From CAYNYM01 sp049366815 (GTDB lineage Bacteria > Desulfobacterota > DSM-4660 > Desulfatiglandales > HGW-15), in NCBI GenBank assembly GCA_049366815.1, contig JBMNCO010000113.1, forward strand, positions 1 to 55,749: DNA of 55,749 nt. Direction: 5' to 3'. Each line of letters starts with the position of its first letter. Position 1 is the stretch's first letter. Of the stretch, positions 16,919-24,942 are shown one piece after another. Below the pieces are notes generated by a model. That model was not told where the DNA came from, ran no database searches, and saw nothing but the letters and a program-made list of their open reading frames with translations. The translations under genes were made by a program, and so were the position numbers.

Positions 16919-17806
16919 ATGACCTGGTTTGCCCTATTGGGCGCCCTTGAACAGGGCTTTGTATACGGTATTATGGTCCTGGGCGTCTACCTGACCTTCC
17001 GGGTACTCGACTTCCCGGATCTCACCGTGGACGGAAGCCTCCCTTTGGGGGCCTCCGTCTCGGCGGTAGCCATTACCCATGGTGTTGATCCTTTCGTGTC
17101 CCTGGCCCTGGCGGCGGCCGCAGGATTTCTGGCGGGAATGGCCACCGCCATCCTGAACACCAAGCTCAAGATCCTCCATCTCCTGGCATCCATACTGACC
17201 ATGATCGCACTCTACTCCATCAATATCCGGATCATGGACGGACCCAACATATCCCTTCTCGGCGCCAAGACGGTCCTGGACCCCTTCATAGAGTCGGGGA
17301 TCCCGGGCTACCTGGTTTCCCCGGTCATGTTCGCCGTCATTTCTCTTGCGATCACAGGGATTCTCATCTGGTTTCTACACACGGAACTGGGCCAGGGGAT
17401 CCTGGCCACCGGAGACAACCCCCAGATGATAACGAGCCAGGGCATCAATACGCACCGAATCATCATCCTGGGGGTGGGCCTGTCCAACGCCCTCGTGGCC
17501 TTCAGCGGGGCACTGATCGCACAGAATCAGGGCGCCTCTGATGTGAACATGGGTGTCGGCACCATCATCGCGGGCCTTGCCTCCGTGATCGTAGGGGAGA
17601 CGGTCTTCGGCCACACGGGCATCGCCCGCGCCTGCGTGGCCGCAATCCTCGGATCGGTCATCTACCGCATCGCCATCGCACTGGCTTTGGGCATGAAATG
17701 GGGGGCATTTACGTTTACTCCGAGTGACCTGAACCTGATCACGGCCATACTGGTCATTTTGGCCCTGACCTTTCCCAAGATCAAAGAAAGGTTCCTAGCC
17801 CGATGA
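16919..17806 (+). CDS. ABC transporter permease (TrpY-like)
   Basis: A 295-residue inner-membrane permease of the branched-chain-amino-acid type, with eight or so hydrophobic segments. Typical motifs are VLGVYLTFRVLDFPDLTVDG at the N-terminus and ASVIVGETVFGHTGIARAC near the C-terminus. It starts eight bases after the binding-protein stop. Its end overlaps the ATPase start by four bases (ATGA), so the two are translationally coupled. Confidence 0.9.
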   Translation: MTWFALLGALEQGFVYGIMVLGVYLTFRVLDFPDLTVDGSLPLGASVSAVAITHGVDPFVSLALAAAAGFLAGMATAILNTKLKILHLLASILTMIALYSINIRIMDGPNISLLGAKTVLDPFIESGIPGYLVSPVMFAVISLAITGILIWFLHTELGQGILATGDNPQMITSQGINTHRIIILGVGLSNALVAFSGALIAQNQGASDVNMGVGTIIAGLASVIVGETVFGHTGIARACVAAILGSVIYRIAIALALGMKWGAFTFTPSDLNLITAILVILALTFPKIKERFLAR

Positions 17807-18597
17807 TCATCCTCCGAAAGTTGACCAAATACTTTCACCGGGGAAGCATCAATGAGGTCCTGGCCCTGGACGATGTCGACCTCCATGTCCGACAAGGGGA
17901 TTTCATCACGGTCATCGGTTCCAACGGCGCAGGCAAATCCACCCTGCTCAACTGCGTGGCGGGCACCTACCAGCACGATACCGGAACGATCCTCCTCAAG
18001 GGCAAAGACATTTCCACCTGGCCGGAATACAGAAGGGCCGGTGTCATCGGCCGTGTCTTCCAGGATCCCTTGATGGGTACCTGCGCCTCACTAAGCATTG
18101 AACAGAACCTGGCCCTTGCCCTCCGGCGGGGGAAAAAACGCGGTCTGCGCATTGGTGTCAATCGCCAGGACCGCATCTTTTTCAAGGACAGACTGAAGAC
18201 CCTCGGACTCGGACTCGAACACCGTCTGAAGAGCAGCGTCGGGCTCCTCTCCGGCGGCCAGCGCCAGGCCCTCACCATGCTCATGGCCACGATGGTTCAG
18301 CCGGACGTGCTCCTCCTGGACGAACATACGGCGGCCCTTGATCCAAAGACCGCCATCCAGATACAGGACTTGACACGGCTGATCGTGGAAGGTCAGAAAC
18401 TGACCACCCTGATGGTCACGCACAACATGGGGCAGGCCCTCCTTTTCGGCAACCGCCTGATCATGTTGCACCGGGGCCGTATCATCCTCGATGTCGAAGG
18501 GGAAGAAAAGTCACACATGAACAAAGAAGACCTCCTGGCCCGCTTTTACGACCTGCAGGGCGAAGAACTGGATTCGGACAGAATGCTGCTGGCCTGA
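17803..18597 (+). CDS. ABC transporter ATP-binding protein (TrpZ-like)
   Basis: A 264-residue ATPase that drives the preceding permease. Walker A is GSNGAGKSTLLN, the signature is LSGGQRQAL, and Walker B is VLLLDEHTAALD. The switch His is in LMVTHNMGQALLFGNR. There is no extra C-terminal domain. The coupled start and single ATPase fit a homodimer. A 73-base gap precedes the convergent AAA ATPase gene, with no clear terminator. Confidence 0.93.
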   Translation: MIILRKLTKYFHRGSINEVLALDDVDLHVRQGDFITVIGSNGAGKSTLLNCVAGTYQHDTGTILLKGKDISTWPEYRRAGVIGRVFQDPLMGTCASLSIEQNLALALRRGKKRGLRIGVNRQDRIFFKDRLKTLGLGLEHRLKSSVGLLSGGQRQALTMLMATMVQPDVLLLDEHTAALDPKTAIQIQDLTRLIVEGQKLTTLMVTHNMGQALLFGNRLIMLHRGRIILDVEGEEKSHMNKEDLLARFYDLQGEELDSDRMLLA

Positions 18598-18670
18598 AAA
18601 CCATACCCTGCCGTTTCCCTGAAGAAGACTATCCGTCTCGAAAATCAAACAGATTCATCCGACCGGAACT

Positions 18671-19420
18671 TCAACCACTCCCGGGATCCTTGCCGGTTTC
18701 CGTGTGTGGCTCGATGGAGGGCCTTTTGTTCTCGAAGAAGCCTTTGTAGACCTGATAATGCGCCGTCTCTTCATAGGAGATAGGTTCGATGGGGACCGCA
18801 TTGAAATCATAGATCTCAGCTCCGGGGCAGGCCATAAGGATAGGCGAATGTGTGGCCACAATGAACTGGGCGTGGCCGGCTCCGCTCATCTCCTCCAGGA
18901 CCTTGAGCAATTCCAACTGACTTCTGGGCGACAGGGCCGTCTCCGGTTCGTCGACAATATAAAGGCCTTTGATCCGATACCGTGTTTTGAAATAGGACAT
19001 GAGAGATTGGCCATGGGACTGGGTCATCAGCGACTTCCCGCCGAAATAGTCCAGGATGGCCGGTCCGGCAGCCGCCCATTCATCAAGGTATTGGGCAAAG
19101 TAACGAAAGATCTCCGAGGAAAAAAAGGCTCCCGGCACCCTCCCATCCGACCATTTCACGTCAATGTATTTGTAGAGGTCCTCTTCGTAGGGGTTGTGGT
19201 CAAAACGCCTTCTCTCCGTATCGCGCCATATATGGATCCCGCACTTGTGGACCAGGGCCTTGAGCAGGGTCGACTTTCCTGTGCCGTTCTCTCCGACAAA
19301 GAAGGTCAGGGGTGAAGAAAAGACGAGTTCCCGGGTCTGTTGAAAGACGGCCTGATTAAAGGGATAGACCTGATGGTTCGGGAATTTTTCGGGATAAAAC
19401 ATGACCTTTGTTATATGCAT
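18671..19420 (-). CDS. RecF/SMC-type AAA ATPase (AAA_21-like)
   Basis: A 249-residue ATPase resembling OLD/RecF-like ABC ATPases. Walker A is FFVGENGTGKSTLLKAL. The signature and Walker B region is GLYIVDEPETALSPRSQLEL, followed by AQFIVATHSPILMACPGAEI with the switch His. It has no TOPRIM nuclease domain and no long coiled coil. The ATG at 19420 has GAGGAG seven bases upstream and begins MHITKVMFYPEKF, the usual first strand. A longer frame from 19477 lacks such a site. Stand-alone members are common and of unknown role; some occur in defence loci, but no partner nuclease is adjacent here. Confidence 0.85.
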   Translation of the reverse strand: MHITKVMFYPEKFPNHQVYPFNQAVFQQTRELVFSSPLTFFVGENGTGKSTLLKALVHKCGIHIWRDTERRRFDHNPYEEDLYKYIDVKWSDGRVPGAFFSSEIFRYFAQYLDEWAAAGPAILDYFGGKSLMTQSHGQSLMSYFKTRYRIKGLYIVDEPETALSPRSQLELLKVLEEMSGAGHAQFIVATHSPILMACPGAEIYDFNAVPIEPISYEETAHYQVYKGFFENKRPSIEPHTETGKDPGSG

Positions 19421-19823
19421 AGTCACTTCTCCTCGGCCCTGGGGTTGACATTTCCAATAGGCCGTCACATCCGACAAAGGGAATAAAGATCCTGCAGGAT
19501 GGGTGCAATATAGGTCAGAACCGCCGGCGAGTCAAACGGAACCCCCTTGATACAAAAAGATGCCTCCTGGCAGGACGGCGGATTCGGGGGACGGCCCCTG
19601 TTGAAAAATCCCGTGCTCTGTGCTAAAGATCTGTCCAGCCGAGTCTAGCAACTTATGATGAATTCGAAAAAGCCGAATTCATCCCGTTTTAAGTTTTAGG
19701 TTTTCAGTTTTAAGCAAGGGGTAATACATTAAATCAAATACTCCTTATTGGTTAACACCTCCGTAAAAGGTCGTTTTTATACTTTTTAGAAGTGCACTGG
19801 ATAGGGAGAGGTCGGCCTTTTCC
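19421..19823. other. Divergent intergenic region with hairpin and heptamer repeats
   Basis: About 400 bases between the AAA ATPase and the TrpF-like gene, which point away from each other. It contains a 10-bp stem and four tandem heptamers (separate entry). No gene is recognised. A -10-like TTTATACT at about 19778 has no good -35 partner. Confidence 0.45.
19657..19713 (+). promoter_or_regulatory. Stem-loop followed by four GTTTTNN heptamers
   Basis: GATGAATTCG and CGAATTCATC form a perfect 10-bp stem around a seven-base loop. CCG and then four imperfect tandem heptamers GTTTTAA, GTTTTAG, GTTTTCA and GTTTTAA follow at 19686-19713. Read on the plus strand it resembles an intrinsic terminator with a U-rich tail, yet no plus-strand gene ends nearby. 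It may attenuate the transcript that leads into the TrpF-like gene. Confidence 0.5.
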
Positions 19824-20723
19824 ATGATCACCCAAATATACGAAATCCAGAGGCCTCAGGAAGCTGAAAAATGTATTGATCTGGGCGTAGATCGCATTGG
19901 GAGCGTCCTGCTTGCGGAGGATTCCTGGCGCTTGCCGGACATAAAGGAAATCATAAGGCTCTCGGACGGGACAGGGACACAAAACAGCCTGATTCCCCTC
20001 TTCCAGGGTGAAAATCTTTTCCGGGCCCTGGACTATTACAGACCCCACTTCGTTCATCTGTGCGAAAATCTCACAGACCGGCACGGCGCAAAGATTGAAC
20101 TTGAACCGTTTATGCTCGTCCAAAAAAGCCTGAAGGAGAGGTTCCCTGAAATCGGCATTGTGCGATCCATCCCGATTCCCCTCAAGGGAATGGCTCCCGA
20201 ATTTCCCTTTCTGGAGATCGCCCGCTCTCTCGAACCCTTAAGCGATTGTTTTCTCATTGACACCTGGGTTGGGGACGAGCCGGTGCAGGGCTATGTAGGC
20301 ATCACCGGAAAGACCTGTGACTGGGAAAGATCCCGCGACCTCGTCCTTCAGAGCCATATCCCCGTCATCCTTGCCGGGGGACTGTCTCAGGACAATGTCT
20401 ATGAAGCCGTCATGGCGGTCTGTCCCGCGGGCGTGGACAGCTGCACAAAGACAAACCGTATCGATTCCTTGGGGAAAACGATACGCTTTCATAAGGATTT
20501 CCAGAAGGTATCAGGGTTCATAACCGAGGCCGGAAGGGCCGTAAAGGCCCTTGAAGCAAAGAGACAGGAACTCAGGGCAAGGCTGGACACCCTCATGGAA
20601 AGGCTTGAGGAACGGAAGGCCGCCCTGCCCGCCCACTCGGTCAGGCCCCATCAGATCATGGCCATTGAAGACCTGGAAGATGAAATCGCCTCGATCAAAG
20701 CGGAAATGCGTCACTTGCAGTGA
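19824..20723 (+). CDS. TrpF-like TIM-barrel protein lacking the catalytic cysteine, with C-terminal coiled coil
   Basis: A 299-residue protein. Residues 1-220 resemble phosphoribosylanthranilate isomerase: the opening ITQIYEIQRPQEAEKCIDLG aligns with the TrpF start, and the phosphate-binding parts VGITGKTCDW, VILAGGLSQDNVYEAV and PAGVDSC are recognisable. The general-acid Asp is kept (Asp146 in FLIDTWVG). The general-base Cys of the family's KICGI strand is replaced by Tyr6. Residues 235-299 form a charged heptad coiled coil (LEAKRQELRARLDTLMERLE) not found in TrpF. It stands alone, with no other trp biosynthesis gene beside it. Isomerase activity is doubtful; another sugar-phosphate or a binding role is possible. 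Confidence 0.75.
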   Translation: MITQIYEIQRPQEAEKCIDLGVDRIGSVLLAEDSWRLPDIKEIIRLSDGTGTQNSLIPLFQGENLFRALDYYRPHFVHLCENLTDRHGAKIELEPFMLVQKSLKERFPEIGIVRSIPIPLKGMAPEFPFLEIARSLEPLSDCFLIDTWVGDEPVQGYVGITGKTCDWERSRDLVLQSHIPVILAGGLSQDNVYEAVMAVCPAGVDSCTKTNRIDSLGKTIRFHKDFQKVSGFITEAGRAVKALEAKRQELRARLDTLMERLEERKAALPAHSVRPHQIMAIEDLEDEIASIKAEMRHLQ

Positions 20724-20830
20724 TACTGAAGAACTCCACCCGAATGATTGTGTAATTATTTGTCTTGTCTTTTTCCATGTCATTCGTTAGATTTTAAGGG
20801 AAATTACCTTGAAAGCGAATAAAGGGCTCT

Positions 20831-21475
20831 ATGTATAAAAAAGATTACTACAGCATACTCGGGATCGAGAGAGATGCGGACCACAACGAGATAAGAAGGG
20901 CCTACAGGAAGTTGGCTTTCCTTTACCATCCTGACACGAACGATGGAGATCAAGCAGCCGAGGAGAAGTTCAAGGAAGTCAATGAGGCCTATGACGTGTT
21001 GGGACACGACGACAAACGCGCCAGGTATGACGCGGGCCGCGATTCACCATTTGGCCATGGTCCTGGATTCGGGGCCGGCCCGGGCCAATATGATTCGTTC
21101 TTTTCCGCCATGGGAGGCTGGCCCGGAGGCGGTTTCGGTCGCGGGTTTCGAGGCATGGGAGGCTGCCGCGGGGGCGGCTTCGGCCGCGCCTTCAGGATGT
21201 TCAGGGACAGGCAGACCTCTACCCGCAGGACCTCGGCATCCCCGGATTCTCCCTCCGGAGTATTCGACCGCTCTCTTCGTGACCTTCCACTTTCCGCGCA
21301 AGAGGCCGAGGAAGGCACGCAGAGGGACATCCGCCTGCATACAGGCTCAGGAATCCATGTATTTACGATCACCATCCCCCCAGGCGTAAAGGATCATACG
21401 GTCCTCAAAATCTCCCGGAACCACGTCGACGAGATAGGGACAGACATCTATTTCCGAGTGAAAATAGAGGATTAG
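20831..21475 (+). CDS. J-domain co-chaperone with short DnaJ C-terminal segment
   Basis: A 214-residue protein. Residues 3-68 form a J domain with the HPD motif (FLYHPDTNDGDQAAEEKF), which stimulates Hsp70 ATPase. Residues 75-120 are rich in Gly and Phe (GFGRGFRGMGGCRGGGFGRA). The end (FTITIPPGVKDHTVLKISR) matches one strand pair of the DnaJ C-terminal substrate domain. The zinc-finger domain and most of the peptide-binding domain are missing, so this is not full-length DnaJ (about 370 residues) but a specialised class C type protein. Confidence 0.9.
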   Translation: MYKKDYYSILGIERDADHNEIRRAYRKLAFLYHPDTNDGDQAAEEKFKEVNEAYDVLGHDDKRARYDAGRDSPFGHGPGFGAGPGQYDSFFSAMGGWPGGGFGRGFRGMGGCRGGGFGRAFRMFRDRQTSTRRTSASPDSPSGVFDRSLRDLPLSAQEAEEGTQRDIRLHTGSGIHVFTITIPPGVKDHTVLKISRNHVDEIGTDIYFRVKIED

Positions 21476-21518
21476 ACGCCGTCCCGCTCTTCCGAAGGGC
21501 GCTTGAAGAGGACTTTTC

Positions 21519-22478
21519 ATGGAACAACGTAACCTCGGCGAATCTGACGTTCGTATCACGCCTGTCATCATGGGCACCTGGCAGGCGGGCAAAAAGATGT
21601 GGGCCGGTATTGATGACGGCGAGATCGCCCGGGCCATCCAAGCCGCGTTCGATGCAGGGGTGACGACATTTGATACGGCGGAGGAATACGGCTGGGGACA
21701 CTCGGAAAAAACCCTGGGAAAGGCCCTGGGTTCCGTGCGCAAGGCCACCGTGATTGCCACAAAGGTCGCCGTCAATCACCTCGCCTATGACCAGGTCCTG
21801 GCATCCTGCCACCGGTCCCTCGATCGCCTCGGGACGGACTATATCGATATCTACCAGATCCACTGGCCTTCCGGCTCCTGGGGAACCAAGGTCATACCCA
21901 TCGAGGAAACCATGCGGGCGATGAACGATCTCAAGGCCCAGGGGAAAATCCGGGCCGTCGGCGTTTCAAACTTTTCCCGAATACAACTGGAAGAGGCCTC
22001 GAAATACGGGCGGATCGACAGCCTTCAGCCTCCCTATTCCCTGTTCTGGCGGCAGGTGGAATCGGACGCCCTCCCCTTCTGCCGGGCAAACAACATCAGC
22101 ATCCTGGCCTATGCCCCCATGGCTCAGGGCTTCCTCACGGGAAGGTTCAAAAGCGGCCATGAATTTGCCAAGGGGGACCACCGGGTGAGGAACCGGCTCT
22201 TCCAGAAGGATCATTTCGCCCGGGTCCAGGAGGCCCTCCTCAGGCTTCACCCCATTGCGAAACGCCACGGGGTGAGCCTCGGGCAGTTGGCCCTTGCCTG
22301 GGTCCTGGCCCAGCCGGGCACATCGGCCGTTGCCGGGGCGAGGAACGCGGAGCAGGCCGTTCAAAATGCCCATGCGTGCCGGGTGAACCTCTCAAGGGAA
22401 GATATCGAGGAGATGGAGGCCACAGGCCTTATCGTAACAGACCGACTCGATGAGAATCCTGTCCTGTGGGCCTCCTGA
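21519..22478 (+). CDS. Aldo/keto reductase
   Basis: A 319-residue NADPH-dependent oxidoreductase of the AKR superfamily. The catalytic Tyr is in FDTAEEYGWGHSEKTLG, with the partner Lys in VIATKVAV and Asp in the first segment. The substrate His is replaced or shifted in YIDIYQIHWPSGSWG. C-terminal cofactor contacts are in SAVAGARNAEQAVQNA. It resembles the YhdN/general stress 69 subgroup. It starts 43 bases after the J-domain gene and 18 bases before RNase D, probably in one transcript. The physiological substrate is unknown. Confidence 0.92.
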   Translation: MEQRNLGESDVRITPVIMGTWQAGKKMWAGIDDGEIARAIQAAFDAGVTTFDTAEEYGWGHSEKTLGKALGSVRKATVIATKVAVNHLAYDQVLASCHRSLDRLGTDYIDIYQIHWPSGSWGTKVIPIEETMRAMNDLKAQGKIRAVGVSNFSRIQLEEASKYGRIDSLQPPYSLFWRQVESDALPFCRANNISILAYAPMAQGFLTGRFKSGHEFAKGDHRVRNRLFQKDHFARVQEALLRLHPIAKRHGVSLGQLALAWVLAQPGTSAVAGARNAEQAVQNAHACRVNLSREDIEEMEATGLIVTDRLDENPVLWAS

Positions 22479-22496
22479 CGGTCTCTTGTCTGAAAC

Positions 22497-23642
22497 ATGA
22501 GTAAAAAGCAGATCACATACGAACTGGTCGAAGACGGGCCGGCACTCGTCCGACTGGCAGACGCGATCCAAAAGGAAAGGGCGGTTGCCGTGGATCTGGA
22601 GGCCGATTCGATGTTCCACTATCAGGAAAAGGTCTGCCTCATACAAATCTCCACGACTTCAAGGAACATCCTGATAGATCCGCTTTTCCTCGATGATCTC
22701 TCACCGCTGGCACCGGTCTTTTCAGACCCGGACATCCGAAAGGTGTTTCACGGGGCCGATTACGATATACGCTCACTGTACAGGGATTTCGCCATCGAGG
22801 TCAACGGCCTCTTCGACACCCAGATTGCGGCAAGGTTTCTCGGAACGATGGAAACGAGCCTTGCGCACATCCTCAAAGACAGACTGGGGGTCCATCTCGA
22901 GAAGAAGTATCAGAAGCGGGACTGGTCCATAAGGCCTCTTCCCACTCCCATGTTGGACTACGCCGTTCAGGACACGGCCTGGCTCCTTCCCCTCAGCCGG
23001 ATACTCGAGGAAGAGATACGAAACAAAGGAAGGCTCTTATGGGTCGAAGAGGAATGTAGACGCCTGAGCAGGGTACGCCCCGCCCCGCCTGACAGCGATC
23101 CCCTTTTTCTCAAGTTCAACGGGGCCAGGCGCCTGGATCCACGGGGTCTGGCTGTGCTGGAATCCATCTTGAAATTAAGGGATGAAGAGGCCAGACGCAA
23201 GGATCGCCCGCCCTTCAAGGTCCTTGGGAACGAACCGATTATGGAGATTGCCGAGTTGAAACCGGTGACCAAAAAAGACCTGGAACGGATCAAGAGACTG
23301 AGTGCGGGGCAGCTCAAGTCACTGGGGCGTGACATTCTGGGCAAGACAAAAGAATCCCTGACACTGCAGGAAGATGAACTCCCGTCGTTCCCGAGGTCTG
23401 TCAAACCCCGCACCACTGCACGTGTTTCACGGAGGATCAAGGCCCTCAAGTCATGGAAGGAACAACGGGCAAAAGAGATGGGGCTTGATCCCGCGCTCGT
23501 CTGCACAAATGCCCAGATAGAGGCCCTCGCCCTCGCCTACCCCAAGAGCCGCAAGGATCTCAAGGAAATCGATTCCATACGGAGCTGGCAGATCCAAATG
23601 TTCGGCAAGGAGATCTGCTCCCTCCTGAAAGACCTGAACTGA
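22497..23642 (+). CDS. rnd: Ribonuclease D (3'-5' exonuclease plus HRDC)
   Basis: A 381-residue protein with the DEDDy exonuclease fold in residues 1-200. The acidic residues are in VAVDLEADSMFHYQ, in VFHGADYDIRSL and in LDYAVQDTAWLLPL, which also supplies the Tyr. An HRDC-type helical domain follows at about 210-290 (RGLAVLESILKLRDEEARRK). RNase D trims tRNA and other structured RNA 3' ends. The length matches E. coli Rnd (about 375). A basic tail follows the HRDC domain (RKDLKEIDSIRSWQ). Confidence 0.93.
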   Translation: MSKKQITYELVEDGPALVRLADAIQKERAVAVDLEADSMFHYQEKVCLIQISTTSRNILIDPLFLDDLSPLAPVFSDPDIRKVFHGADYDIRSLYRDFAIEVNGLFDTQIAARFLGTMETSLAHILKDRLGVHLEKKYQKRDWSIRPLPTPMLDYAVQDTAWLLPLSRILEEEIRNKGRLLWVEEECRRLSRVRPAPPDSDPLFLKFNGARRLDPRGLAVLESILKLRDEEARRKDRPPFKVLGNEPIMEIAELKPVTKKDLERIKRLSAGQLKSLGRDILGKTKESLTLQEDELPSFPRSVKPRTTARVSRRIKALKSWKEQRAKEMGLDPALVCTNAQIEALALAYPKSRKDLKEIDSIRSWQIQMFGKEICSLLKDLN

Positions 23643-23866
23643 TTCTTATCACCCTTGTAACCGCAGCACGCTCCCCACGGGATATGGAGAAGAGCCGTCT
23701 GTGCCATGACAGTCGCGTGCAGACGGTCGGAATTGTGCGGGAATCGATTCTGCTTGACCTGGAAATTTTTTTCGTGTCTCATAATAACTAGAACCGCCTT
23801 TCAAGCCAATGACCTTCATCTTCGGAGGTCCTCGATGGAGACGATCCTTAAAATGTGCCGACACGG

Positions 23867-23892
23867 CCCAACAGGATCATGATCCTGTTGGG
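23867..23892. promoter_or_regulatory. 26-base perfect palindrome upstream of the DUF3303-like gene
   Basis: Left arm CCCAACAGGATCA and its exact reverse complement join with no loop. Perfect loopless symmetry fits an operator for a dimeric regulator better than a terminator. It lies 93 bases before the small gene at 23985 and 225 bases after the RNase D stop. Confidence 0.55.
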
Positions 23893-23984
23893 ATCTGCGC
23901 CGATCACCCGGTCCGCAAACGTGATATCGGTAAGGGACAAAGCAACATGCGATGCAACCAAACGTAAAACACGGAGGTGGTATC

Positions 23985-24236
23985 ATGTATTTCATGAATA
24001 TTTGTACCTGGGATCCAAAAGATGAAAAGGAAGTGGTTGAAAGAAGAAAAAAATGGCACTGGCCGAGCAAGGCGAAAGTCGTGTTTGAGTTTCTTGACCT
24101 TCAGGGATGCCGCGTCATCAATGTGATCGATACGGATGAGAAGGGCCTGATTGCAAGCCGGGCCGACTGGGTGGATATTCTTACATTTGAGACTTTCCCA
24201 GTTTATCCGATCGGCGACACAAAAAACAAGCTGTAA
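23985..24236 (+). CDS. Small DUF3303-like protein
   Basis: An 83-residue protein (MYFMNICTWDPKDEKEVVER at the start). It looks like the DUF3303 family of small alpha/beta barrel proteins of unknown role, judged by the N-terminal strand, the central VFEFLDLQGCRVINVI strand and the length. GGAGGTGG lies five bases upstream of the ATG at 23985; an earlier in-frame ATG at 23952 lacks a good site. It stands alone behind the perfect palindrome, so dedicated control is likely. Confidence 0.65.
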   Translation: MYFMNICTWDPKDEKEVVERRKKWHWPSKAKVVFEFLDLQGCRVINVIDTDEKGLIASRADWVDILTFETFPVYPIGDTKNKL

Positions 24237-24942
24237 CAAAATACAATGCCACGATTTGTGACGGCTCGTTGATCCTTTACGGATCATTCACAGCTACTTC
24301 CCTTCTCACAAGGAAGAATAGGCGAGGTTGTTTCCCTTTCTGCGTCTTCAATGACTTGATGAGGAAACCGATTTATGCGGACTTTAACGGTGATCGGTGT
24401 GGAGACCGCGACATCTGGTTATGGACATCGTGATGAGGCAAGGCACGACCATTGACAGGATCGAGTAACGGTTCGATGAGGTCCCACAGTGTCAGATGCA
24501 CGGCACATACGCCGACGGCACTGATTCCTGGATCCGTCGGCCGCCAGGGCGGTGCTCCAACAGTGTATGCTGCAGGATCAAGTCACCACGCCTCAGGCCC
24601 TGCCGAGGCATGGTGACTGTGTCAAATCAGTTCCATACATGACCATTATTTATTGATGCCCCCGCTTTCAAAGGGCGCGTGTTTATCATCAAGTATCGAT
24701 TCCATCCCTCAGCCAACTCCTGATCATTTAGATTTTTACTGACACCACCAATCTCTTGCGAAAACCACTATCAGACTCAATCCTGATTTTTGCATGGAAT
24801 CAGTGCACTGATCCAACCCAAAAAGAACCAAAACAGCCGTTGATGGATATTCGGATCTTTCTCGACGCCCTGTGCGTTAGGGGATCCTTAAGGCCGAGAA
24901 CCTTTTCTTCAAAATTTCAACAATCACAGAAGGAGGGAGAAA
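24237..24942. other. Long intergenic region, no gene recognised
   Basis: About 700 bases between the DUF3303-like gene and the first secreted protein. TGATCC and GGATCA around 24270-24286 form a small stem. Several short frames exist without ribosome binding sites; none gives a recognisable product. The region probably includes the promoter of the secreted-protein gene but no clear match was found. Confidence 0.4.

Noticed and set aside
18671..19420. AAA ATPase as part of an anti-phage system
   Set aside because: It has no TOPRIM, nuclease or other effector next to it, so a defence role is not supported.
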